Part shown: piece after piece, positions 17,461 through 25,212 of the stretch
Numbering within the stretch: position 1 is the stretch's first letter
How the letters are laid out: every line of letters begins with the position of its first letter
Source: GCA-002727735 sp038134525
GTDB lineage: Bacteria > Bacteroidota > Bacteroidia > Flavobacteriales_D > Parvicellaceae
Reading direction: 5' to 3'
Assembly: GCA_038134525.1 (NCBI GenBank)
Contig: JAYPVI010000002.1
Location: 62,001-126,000 of the forward strand
DNA length: 64,000 nucleotides
Made by a program: the position numbers and the translations under genes
Notes under the pieces: generated by a model
What the model was told of the DNA's origin: nothing
Seen by the model: the letters and a program-made list of their open reading frames with translations, nothing else
The model's database searches: none

Positions 17461-18675
17461 TTAATGAATAACGAATTTATAACTTATACTTTTGTTTTCC
17501 AAAACAACGTGAGCTATATACATTCCTGAATCTAGATTACTTAAATCTAATGTAAAAGTATTTTGTCCTTTTATGCTGAATTGTTTTAGACATGATCCTC
17601 TCATATCAAAAACACTTATTAGACCATAAGTAGAAAGGTTTTTTAACTCCAGTATTTTATTTTGGGCTTGATATATTATATTAATGTTTTCTTCATTTAG
17701 TACATTATAACCAACCGTTCCACCTAACATTATTGTCATTGAAACGGGCAAATGATCACTCATGTAATAGAGTGCATTTGCAATGTCTGCAGAAACAGCA
17801 GTATTAGTTCCATAATTAATGGACTGATTGAAATGGTTCCCATCTTGACCCTCTGCGACATAGGTGTTCTCCACATACATAACTCCATCGTTGCCTGAAA
17901 GTATATCTTCAGAAACAAAAATAAAATCAAAGCGATCATCCATACCTCCATGTGCACCTCCTGCATAGCCGCCCGATCCAGATCTAGTACTTTGAGTGTG
18001 ATAATTTTTATACCCCACATTTGTATGCCAATTTCCCATCCTATTTATAGGATCTTTTAATGGCAAACCTTGACCATATAAAATCTCTTGACATCCAGAT
18101 TCAGTATGGTTATAAAAATTAAAATCACCACCAACTATTAACCTACTATTTCGGTTATTATTTACTAAGAAATTTTTTAATATGACAGCATCCTGATCTC
18201 TCCAATTTACATTCGATGTTTCACTTCCTGCCTTTAGGTGCAGAGAATAGAGGTATAAAAAAATAGTATCATGAGTTGTTGCTAAGTCAACCTCATTGTA
18301 GTATAATACATATTCGCTGATGTCTCTCAATGTAGTTACAATTTGTTGTTGACTAAATAAAGTAAACTTAACATGATCATAGAACAACATATTATCTGTA
18401 TCTGGCCCATCATAAAACACCGCACTTGAGAATCTATTGACCCCGTCTACATTTAGAGCATTATTTTTAATTAGTCCAGCTCCATTGAATGAAGTCAATT
18501 CATTTACCACAAAAATATCAGGTTGAATGTAATGAAGTACCTTTTTTAAGGTATCTATTCTGTCCTGTTGAGCAGCAGGAAAATCAAGTAAATTATAATA
18601 AGTAATTTTAATGGTGTCCTGAGCAAAACAAGAGAATGAATAGTATGCACTAAAAAGAAATAAAAAAATTCTCAT
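17461..18675 (-). CDS. Secreted endonuclease/exonuclease/phosphatase-fold enzyme with type IX sorting domain
   Basis: 404 residues. Signal peptide (about 1-18), an EEP-superfamily catalytic domain (about 20-315) and a C-terminal type IX secretion type-A sorting domain (about 330-404, with the GLISVFDMRG and LDSGMYIAHV strands). Catalytic residues visible: Glu in VVNELTS, Asp/Asn in GGDFNFYN, Asp in MDDRFDFIFVS and the Asp-His pair in MSDHLPV. EEP enzymes cleave phosphodiester or phosphomonoester bonds with Mg2+; the substrate (DNA, RNA, nucleotide, sphingomyelin or inositol phosphate) cannot be read from sequence. The sorting domain predicts export through the system that includes PorU and PorV, both encoded here. 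Start overlaps the preceding stop (TAATG). Confidence 0.85.
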   Translation of the reverse strand: MRIFLFLFSAYYSFSCFAQDTIKITYYNLLDFPAAQQDRIDTLKKVLHYIQPDIFVVNELTSFNGAGLIKNNALNVDGVNRFSSAVFYDGPDTDNMLFYDHVKFTLFSQQQIVTTLRDISEYVLYYNEVDLATTHDTIFLYLYSLHLKAGSETSNVNWRDQDAVILKNFLVNNNRNSRLIVGGDFNFYNHTESGCQEILYGQGLPLKDPINRMGNWHTNVGYKNYHTQSTRSGSGGYAGGAHGGMDDRFDFIFVSEDILSGNDGVMYVENTYVAEGQDGNHFNQSINYGTNTAVSADIANALYYMSDHLPVSMTIMLGGTVGYNVLNEENINIIYQAQNKILELKNLSTYGLISVFDMRGSCLKQFSIKGQNTFTLDLSNLDSGMYIAHVVLENKSISYKFVIH

Positions 18676-20045
18676 TAGACCTTTTTTACTAAGAACAAAT
18701 AAACAGGGAAATGATCACTGTAACCGCCCATGAAAGTAGAGCCAACATATGTTCTAAACGGATAACCTTTGAAATTACCTTTTTTATTTTTTAAAAAGGG
18801 TTTATTAAAGATTATTGATCTGTAAAAAGTTAAATCATCATAAACTTTCTTTTTATCCAGTAATGAGGAAGTTACTATGAATTGATCAAACAAATTCCAT
18901 TGGTCTCGATAGGCCAATGTGCCTATTCCCTTTTTATAGTGCTCACCCATTGTATTAAATAACTCTCCATCTTTAACATTAATCATTTCACCTTTTGCTT
19001 TTAAAACATCTTTAATACTAGGTGATATGGGATCATCATTAAAATCACCCATAAGGATAACTTTTGCGTTTGGGTCAACTAATTGAAGTGAATCAATAAG
19101 AGATTTAGATAGTTTTGCGGCCTCAATTCTTTTTGGTCTACTTTTTTCCTCTCCACCTCGTCTTGAAGGCCAATGTATCACAATAAAGTGTATTTTTTCT
19201 CCAAGCATATTACCGGAAACAACAAGTTGATCCCTGGTGAAAAAATCGTCACTGTTTGGTATAGTTAACCTGACCGATTTACTTGCTGTTAATTGAAAAT
19301 GTAGTGGATCATATAAAAGAGCACAATCAATTCCTCTTTTATCTGGCCCCTCATGCTGAACGATTTTATATTTTTTATTGGCAATACTTTCTTGACGAAC
19401 AAGGTCTTCTAGCACCTGTCTATTTTCAATTTCACAAACACCAATTACACTAGGACCGTGTGGGGTAATTTCCTTACCTAATTTACTAATGACATATGCC
19501 ATATTATGAAGCTTGTGATAATAACGTTGACTATTAAAATTTTTTGGACCATGTGGGGTGAAATCTTCCTGAAGAATTTTATTTGTGTCGGGGTCTACAA
19601 TGGTATCAAACAAATTTTCCAAATTATAAAATGCTAAACATTCTAAAGCAATTGAAGCAGATTTATATTTATCTAGAATTTGAAATTTATTTATTTCTGT
19701 GTTACCTGATATAAAATTATCTGAAGGAATTAATTCAAAACCAAATATCCAATCTCCTTGAAATTTTTCTCTTTCCGCTAGGACATCCCAAACCACTATC
19801 TTGTTTCGACCAGTACTAATTTTCTCTCCAATATCACCACTTACATATTTAAGGGGGCCTTCCCATTTTTTTCCATCATTTTTACTTATGAATAGTCTAA
19901 CTTCTAAGTAATCATAATTACCAATTAAGTCATAATTAATATAAATTTTCTTTTCTTTTTGAACAATTTTTAAGTTTACAGCTTCTTGAGCCGATAGTAG
20001 CTTACAGATAAATATCGATGTTAATAAATAAATTTTGATATGCAT
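18675..20045 (-). CDS. Exported EEP-fold nuclease/phosphatase with an N-terminal beta-sandwich module
   Basis: 456 residues. Signal peptide (about 1-19, ending LLSAQ), then an N-terminal beta module (about 20-105: IYINYDLIG, LYISK-type, GPLKYVSGDIG, NKIVVWDVLAE). I recall such modules in front of FGE-sulfatase-like domains in Bacteroidota rather than in front of nucleases. An EEP catalytic domain follows (about 130-456) with YNLENLFDT, Glu in GVCEIEN, HWPSR, MGDFNDDP and GGYSDHFPV. No C-terminal sorting domain is present, so it should remain periplasmic. It is the first gene of the three-gene minus-strand operon and is divergent from the TonB receptor. Confidence 0.82.
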   Translation of the reverse strand: MHIKIYLLTSIFICKLLSAQEAVNLKIVQKEKKIYINYDLIGNYDYLEVRLFISKNDGKKWEGPLKYVSGDIGEKISTGRNKIVVWDVLAEREKFQGDWIFGFELIPSDNFISGNTEINKFQILDKYKSASIALECLAFYNLENLFDTIVDPDTNKILQEDFTPHGPKNFNSQRYYHKLHNMAYVISKLGKEITPHGPSVIGVCEIENRQVLEDLVRQESIANKKYKIVQHEGPDKRGIDCALLYDPLHFQLTASKSVRLTIPNSDDFFTRDQLVVSGNMLGEKIHFIVIHWPSRRGGEEKSRPKRIEAAKLSKSLIDSLQLVDPNAKVILMGDFNDDPISPSIKDVLKAKGEMINVKDGELFNTMGEHYKKGIGTLAYRDQWNLFDQFIVTSSLLDKKKVYDDLTFYRSIIFNKPFLKNKKGNFKGYPFRTYVGSTFMGGYSDHFPVYLFLVKKV

Positions 20046-20068
20046 GCATATAATTTTTACTAATATAC

Positions 20069-20076
20069 TACTTTTG
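20069..20076 (+). promoter_or_regulatory. Predicted -7 box for the TonB-receptor operon
   Basis: TACTTTTG matches TAnnTTTG exactly. The expected transcription start near 20083 leaves a short leader that contains a 9-codon reading frame (20088-20117) before the receptor ATG at 20126. A minus-strand near-match TATATTAG (20067-20060) sits back to back and could serve the opposite operon. Confidence 0.5.
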
Positions 20077-20125
20077 CGACCTCTTGGATGAGAAACAAAT
20101 TATTTATACTATTTTGAGTACCAAA

Positions 20126-22705
20126 ATGCATGCCAATAAAATAAACATCACTCTTTTATTCTTGTTTTTAGCCACTTTAACTAAAAGTTGGTCTCAAACA
20201 GATTCTATCTTTAATGAAGATAGTGTAGACATTCTAGTACCTGTATTTACCACTACTGTAGATTTATTAGAAAATGAATCACAATCACAAGATATTAGTG
20301 GACTACTTCAATCTTCCAGGGATGTTTACGTGAATCAAGCAGGGTTTAATTTTAGTGCTGCAAGATTTAGACTTAGAGGTTATAGCTCTGAAAATACACG
20401 TATTTTCTTCAATGGAATTCCGGTTAATGATCCTGAAAATGGGTGGACAATATGGAGTTATTGGGGAGGTCTAAATGATATCACCAGATATCCTGAAAAT
20501 AAATTTGGTATTTCAAGTGCAGATGCCACATTTGGAAGTATTGGTGGCTATTCTTACATATCTGCTCTACCATCTGAGAAAAAAGTGGGTTCAAGATTTT
20601 CTTATGCTGCTACAAACAGATCTTACAGAAACAGGTTAATGTACACCTATAACACTGGTTTAAATAGCAAAGGCTGGGGATTACTTATCAGTGGATCTTC
20701 AAGGTGGTCAGATGAAGGATATGTTCCTGGCACTTACTACAGCTCGGGCAGTTACTTATTGTCTATTGAGAAAAAGGTAAATGAAACACATAGGCTAAAC
20801 TTCATGGTACTGGGTGCCCCAACAGTTCAAGGGAGACAAGGTATTGCTATTCAAGAAACATATGATTTAACAGGTGACAATTTTTATAATCCATATTGGG
20901 GTTATCAAACTCAATCAGATGGAACGCGAAAAAAACGCAATGCTAGAAATAGAGACAACCACAAACCCTACATGACATTAGCTCATTATTGGAATATTTC
21001 TGACAAACTTAACCTTCAAACAAATCTTTATGCCATTACTGGTAAAACTGGAAACACCAACCTGAACTGGTATGATGCTAAAGACCCAAGGCCAGATTAT
21101 TATAAATATTTACCGAGCTATTTACTAAACAATCAAGGCACCTTATCTGGTTCTCAGATAATCACAAATGAAGAAGACTACAATAATTTAACAGCGCTAT
21201 GGCAGTCTCAAGACCCTTCAACTTCTCAATTAGATTGGGATGCAATGTACAATGCTAATTATAAAAATTTATACACTCAAAATAATGTTGGTGGTGACCC
21301 CAACAATTCTATTACTGGAAATAGATCAAAGTATATCATAGAGGAGTATCGCTTAGACCCCAGACACTTCGGACTGAATTCATTTGGAAAATATCAATTA
21401 AAAGAAAATCAACAAATCAACTTTGGATTACACGTCAGTCGATACATGAGTAAAAATTATCGAATGATAAACGATTTACTAGGAGGTGATTTTTGGGTGG
21501 ATATAGATCAATTTGCAGAACAAGATTTTGAAGATCCAAACCTTGCTCAAAATGATTTACAAGAAATAAATAGAGTGGCTAGAAGTGGTGATATTTTTGG
21601 TTATAACTATAATATTCATGTAAATAAAAACGAAGCTTTTGTAGAGTACAACTTAAATACGGCTAAAATTGAAAGTTTTGCAGCAGTCACTTTATCGAAC
21701 TCAACCTTTTGGAGAAACGGAATTATGCAAAATGGTCGTTTTCCAGAAAACTCATTAGGAAATTCTGAAAAGCAAAATTTTTACAATTATGGAGCTAAAC
21801 TTGGATTTCTATATAAAATCACTGGTAGACACCTAGTTTCATTCAATGGACTATATAAAACAGAGGCTCCTTTTGTAAGAAATGCATATGTATCACCCAG
21901 AACTAGAGATCAAATAGTTCCTAACTTAACTTCAACTGAAATCATTTCTGGTGATATCAATTATAATGTTAGACTTCCTTTTATAAAAGCAAGAATAACT
22001 GGTTTTTATACTGAAATCAATAATCAAACATGGGCAAGATCATTTTACCATGACGAATACAGAACTTTTGTTAATTACATGATGACTAATGTAGACCAAC
22101 TGTTTATGGGACTTGAATTTGGTTTTGAGAGTAATATCACATCATCTCTTCAGTTTTCTGGTGCATTTACTATGGGAGATTACCTTTTTAATTCTAGACC
22201 TGTAGCCACTGTTACTAGAGACAACTCTCAAGAAGTTATTGCAGAAAACAAAACGGTTTATTTCCAAAACTATAAAATTGGTGGTATGCCCCAACAAGCT
22301 ACTACTATTGGGCTTAAATATAATGCTCCTAAATATTGGTATGCTGGGATAAACTTTAATTACTTTGCAGATATATATTTATCCCCTAACCCAGACCGAA
22401 GAACTTCTGAAGCAATTGCCGGATACGGAATTGGATACCCTTACATAAATGAGGTCATTGACCAAACCAAACTTGATAATGGAAATGCAGTGAATTTGTT
22501 TTGCGGGAAAAGCTGGAAGATTTATAAAAACAATTCTTATCTAAGATTAAATTTAAACGTCAATAATGTACTAAACAATACGACATTTAAAACAGGTGGT
22601 TTTGAACAGTTACGTTATGACGCATCCAATATAGATCGTTTTCCAAATAAATTTGGATACATGTACGGTCGCACCTTTTTTGTTATGTTAAGCTATTTAT
22701 TTTAA
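20126..22705 (+). CDS. TonB-dependent outer-membrane receptor
   Basis: 859 residues from ATG 20126, which gives a good signal peptide (MHANKINITLLFLFLATL..SWSQ). An upstream in-frame TTG (20084) would add a non-signal extension. There is no carboxypeptidase-regulatory domain at the N-terminus. A plug domain (about 45-170; LLQSSRDVYVNQAG, FRLRGYSSENTRIFFNGIPVNDPENG) leads into a 22-strand barrel (about 180-859) ending in a YGRTFFVMLSYLF strand with C-terminal Phe. No SusD partner is adjacent, so it is not a classical Sus pair. The next gene starts one base after its stop, and two secreted EEP-fold enzymes are divergent, so uptake of their products is the leading hypothesis. Confidence 0.88.
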   Translation: MHANKINITLLFLFLATLTKSWSQTDSIFNEDSVDILVPVFTTTVDLLENESQSQDISGLLQSSRDVYVNQAGFNFSAARFRLRGYSSENTRIFFNGIPVNDPENGWTIWSYWGGLNDITRYPENKFGISSADATFGSIGGYSYISALPSEKKVGSRFSYAATNRSYRNRLMYTYNTGLNSKGWGLLISGSSRWSDEGYVPGTYYSSGSYLLSIEKKVNETHRLNFMVLGAPTVQGRQGIAIQETYDLTGDNFYNPYWGYQTQSDGTRKKRNARNRDNHKPYMTLAHYWNISDKLNLQTNLYAITGKTGNTNLNWYDAKDPRPDYYKYLPSYLLNNQGTLSGSQIITNEEDYNNLTALWQSQDPSTSQLDWDAMYNANYKNLYTQNNVGGDPNNSITGNRSKYIIEEYRLDPRHFGLNSFGKYQLKENQQINFGLHVSRYMSKNYRMINDLLGGDFWVDIDQFAEQDFEDPNLAQNDLQEINRVARSGDIFGYNYNIHVNKNEAFVEYNLNTAKIESFAAVTLSNSTFWRNGIMQNGRFPENSLGNSEKQNFYNYGAKLGFLYKITGRHLVSFNGLYKTEAPFVRNAYVSPRTRDQIVPNLTSTEIISGDINYNVRLPFIKARITGFYTEINNQTWARSFYHDEYRTFVNYMMTNVDQLFMGLEFGFESNITSSLQFSGAFTMGDYLFNSRPVATVTRDNSQEVIAENKTVYFQNYKIGGMPQQATTIGLKYNAPKYWYAGINFNYFADIYLSPNPDRRTSEAIAGYGIGYPYINEVIDQTKLDNGNAVNLFCGKSWKIYKNNSYLRLNLNVNNVLNNTTFKTGGFEQLRYDASNIDRFPNKFGYMYGRTFFVMLSYLF

Positions 22706-22706
22706 A

Positions 22707-23975
22707 ATGAAAAATTACTCACACCATATATCTGTTATACTTCTATTAAGTTTATTTATTTCTTGTAATAAGACTTATGATGAACCACCAGTAATAGAAA
22801 TTCCAGAAGGAACAAGAATTTCAATCAGTGATTTGAAAGATATGTTCACTGGCTCGCCAATAACGATAGATTCCAACTACTCCATTTATGGAAATATCAC
22901 ATGTGAAGAAACTAACGGGAATTTTTACAAAGAAGCTTACATACAAGACTTATCTGGGGCTATAAAGTTAAAGTTAGATGCTTCTGGTGGATTATACATT
23001 GGAGACAGCGTAAGAGTAAATTTGAATGGAATTACTATGAGTGAATATGGTGACTTAATTCAATTGGACAATATCAGTGTAGATAAGCAAATTGTTAAAT
23101 TATCTACAGAAAAATTTGTTATTCCTTATAGTACAAGCATAGACAATCTCAACATTGAAGAAGATCAAAGCAGATTGATAAAACTCGATAGCGTAGAATT
23201 TCAATCCACTAATATCACCTATGCTGATGCCATAAATTTAGCTACTGGTGAAAGATATCTAAACGATTGTAATGGGAACAGTATCTTAGTTCGTACGAGT
23301 GGGTATGCGAATTTTGCAGATGACACAGTGGCATCGGGAAAAGGATCTATTGTGGGTATTTTCACTAGATATGGCTCGACTAAACAATTTATTATTCGTG
23401 ATATCAATGAAGTCAATATGGATGGTGATCGATGTGGTGGTGGATCTGGTGGAGGTGGGTCCGGAAACTACATATTAAATAAGGACTTTAATGATGGTTC
23501 AGTAACTTCAGGTGGTTGGGGTAGCTTTTGGTCTGGAACAACAACGTCTGAAAATTGGGGAGAATGGGGTATATATGGAGGAGATGTGGCAGCAGCAAGC
23601 AACTTTGACATCAATACTTTTACCAACTTTGCATGTGAAAGTTGGTTGGTTTCTCCATCATTTGATTTAACGGGCACAACTTCGCCCTATTTAGTATTTG
23701 ATAATGTTACCAGATACAATGGTCCAGGACTAGAATTGTATATATCTTCTAATTACGATGGATCTAGCGATCCATCACAACAAGGAACCTGGTTAAATAT
23801 AACAAGCTATGTTCCGAATTGGGATACTGATTCTGGAGATTGGAGTTTTGTATCAAGTGGTAATATAGATTTAACACAATTTATTTCCAATAATTTAAAT
23901 ATTGCCTTCAAATACATTGGGAGTAATTCAGATGGAGCAACTTGGGAGCTTGACAATATTATTGTAAACGACTAA
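22707..23975 (+). CDS. DUF5689 / jelly-roll (choice-of-anchor type) lipoprotein
   Basis: 422 residues. Lipobox SLFISC gives lipid-anchored Cys20. Residues about 35-235 form a DUF5689-type OB-like domain (VNLNGITMSEYGDLIQLDNI). A glycine/serine linker (CGGGSGGGGSGN, about 240-252) follows, then a jelly-roll module (about 253-422) with the FESWLVSPSFDL-like and ATWELDNIIV signatures of choice-of-anchor J domains. No catalytic motif or sorting domain is seen. The anchored binding-module design and the 1-base spacing to the receptor gene suggest a surface substrate-capture partner of that receptor. Confidence 0.82.
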   Translation: MKNYSHHISVILLLSLFISCNKTYDEPPVIEIPEGTRISISDLKDMFTGSPITIDSNYSIYGNITCEETNGNFYKEAYIQDLSGAIKLKLDASGGLYIGDSVRVNLNGITMSEYGDLIQLDNISVDKQIVKLSTEKFVIPYSTSIDNLNIEEDQSRLIKLDSVEFQSTNITYADAINLATGERYLNDCNGNSILVRTSGYANFADDTVASGKGSIVGIFTRYGSTKQFIIRDINEVNMDGDRCGGGSGGGGSGNYILNKDFNDGSVTSGGWGSFWSGTTTSENWGEWGIYGGDVAAASNFDINTFTNFACESWLVSPSFDLTGTTSPYLVFDNVTRYNGPGLELYISSNYDGSSDPSQQGTWLNITSYVPNWDTDSGDWSFVSSGNIDLTQFISNNLNIAFKYIGSNSDGATWELDNIIVND

Positions 23976-23978
23976 ATG

Positions 23979-25211
23979 TTATTTTTTATAACTCAATAGT
24001 GTTTTTTTAGGATCCTTACCCTCAAAAATATGTTCTTCTGGATTCTCCAAGACTTCTTTCACTTTTACTAAAAATCCAACACTATCTTTACCGTCAATAA
24101 TACGGTGATCATAAGAAAGGGCAATATACATTATCGGACGAATTTCTACTTTGCCGTCAATAGCAACTGGCCTTTCGACAATGTTGTGCATACCTAAAAT
24201 AGCTGATTGAGGAGGATTAATGATTGGTGTACTTAACATGGAACCAAAAACACCACCATTTGTAATAGTAAAAGTTCCTCCAGTAATTTCTTCAATGGAA
24301 ATTTTACCGTCTCTAGCTTTAATAGCCAAATCTTTAATAGTAGATTCAATTTCCAATATATTCATCTCTTCTGCATTTCTCAATACTGGCACCATTAACC
24401 CCTTTTCAGTACTTACTGCAATACCTACATCGGCAAAATTGTATGATATCATATGATCACCATCAATCATGGAATTTACTGATGGAAATTCTTGAAGAGC
24501 AATGGTACAAGCTTTGGTGAAAAAGGACATGAATCCTAAACCAATGCCGTATTTTTCTTTAAAATCATCCTTATATATAGCTCTTAAATCCATGATAGGC
24601 TTCATATTCACTTCATTAAAAGTGGTTAACATAGCCGTCTCATTTTTGACCGAAACCAATCTTGATGCAATTTTCCGTCTAAGCATACTCAACTTTCTGA
24701 TCTGGCTCTTTCTATTCCCTTCCTCAGGTAGGCTAGCCAGTAGCTGAAGAATATCTTGCTTTGTAATCCTACCCCCTTTTCCTGTACCTTCAATCATTTC
24801 TACTTGAACATTTTGTTCATCCATGATTTTCTTAGCTGCTACACTTGGATGTCCTGCTGCATAGGATATTGGTGCTGTAGGAACTGGTGAACTTGTGACT
24901 GATGGAGCAGGATTAGGTGTTGGAGACGTTTGCTGCGGTTTTGAAGAATTATTTTTGCCTTCAGGCTTAGTAGCTGAAGTATCTATATGACAAACCACTT
25001 GACCAACTGCTACAACATCTCCTACTTCAGCTTTTAATGTAATGATACCTGATTGTTCAGCAGGTAGTTCCAACGTAGCTTTATCAGAATCAACCTCTGC
25101 AATAGTTTGATCTTTTTCCACATAATCTCCATCTTCGACCATCCATTCCGCAATTTCAACTTCTGAAATTGATTCTCCTGGACTTGGTACTTTCATTTCT
25201 AAAACTGACAT
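23979..25211 (-). CDS. sucB: 2-oxoglutarate dehydrogenase E2 (dihydrolipoyl succinyltransferase)
   Basis: 410 residues. One N-terminal lipoyl domain with the lipoylated Lys44 in DSDKATLEL, an Ala/Pro/Thr linker (about 80-118), a peripheral-subunit-binding domain (about 118-155, GKGGRITKQDIL) and the C-terminal acyltransferase domain with the catalytic HRIIDG (His369, Asp373). It transfers the succinyl group to CoA in the TCA cycle. It begins one base after the E1 stop (also written odhB). A convergent lipoprotein gene ends 3 bases away. Confidence 0.95.
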   Translation of the reverse strand: MSVLEMKVPSPGESISEVEIAEWMVEDGDYVEKDQTIAEVDSDKATLELPAEQSGIITLKAEVGDVVAVGQVVCHIDTSATKPEGKNNSSKPQQTSPTPNPAPSVTSSPVPTAPISYAAGHPSVAAKKIMDEQNVQVEMIEGTGKGGRITKQDILQLLASLPEEGNRKSQIRKLSMLRRKIASRLVSVKNETAMLTTFNEVNMKPIMDLRAIYKDDFKEKYGIGLGFMSFFTKACTIALQEFPSVNSMIDGDHMISYNFADVGIAVSTEKGLMVPVLRNAEEMNILEIESTIKDLAIKARDGKISIEEITGGTFTITNGGVFGSMLSTPIINPPQSAILGMHNIVERPVAIDGKVEIRPIMYIALSYDHRIIDGKDSVGFLVKVKEVLENPEEHIFEGKDPKKTLLSYKK

Positions 25212-25212
25212 A

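Noticed and set aside
23400..23465. Low-complexity GGT/GGA repeat as a mobile or phase-variable tract
   Set aside because: It encodes a Gly/Ser linker in frame between two domains; the units are not identical and no slippage-prone homopolymer is present.
20126..23975. SusC/SusD polysaccharide-utilisation pair
   Set aside because: The receptor lacks the N-terminal carboxypeptidase-like domain and the next gene is a DUF5689/jelly-roll protein, not a SusD TPR-type lipoprotein; no glycoside hydrolases are nearby.
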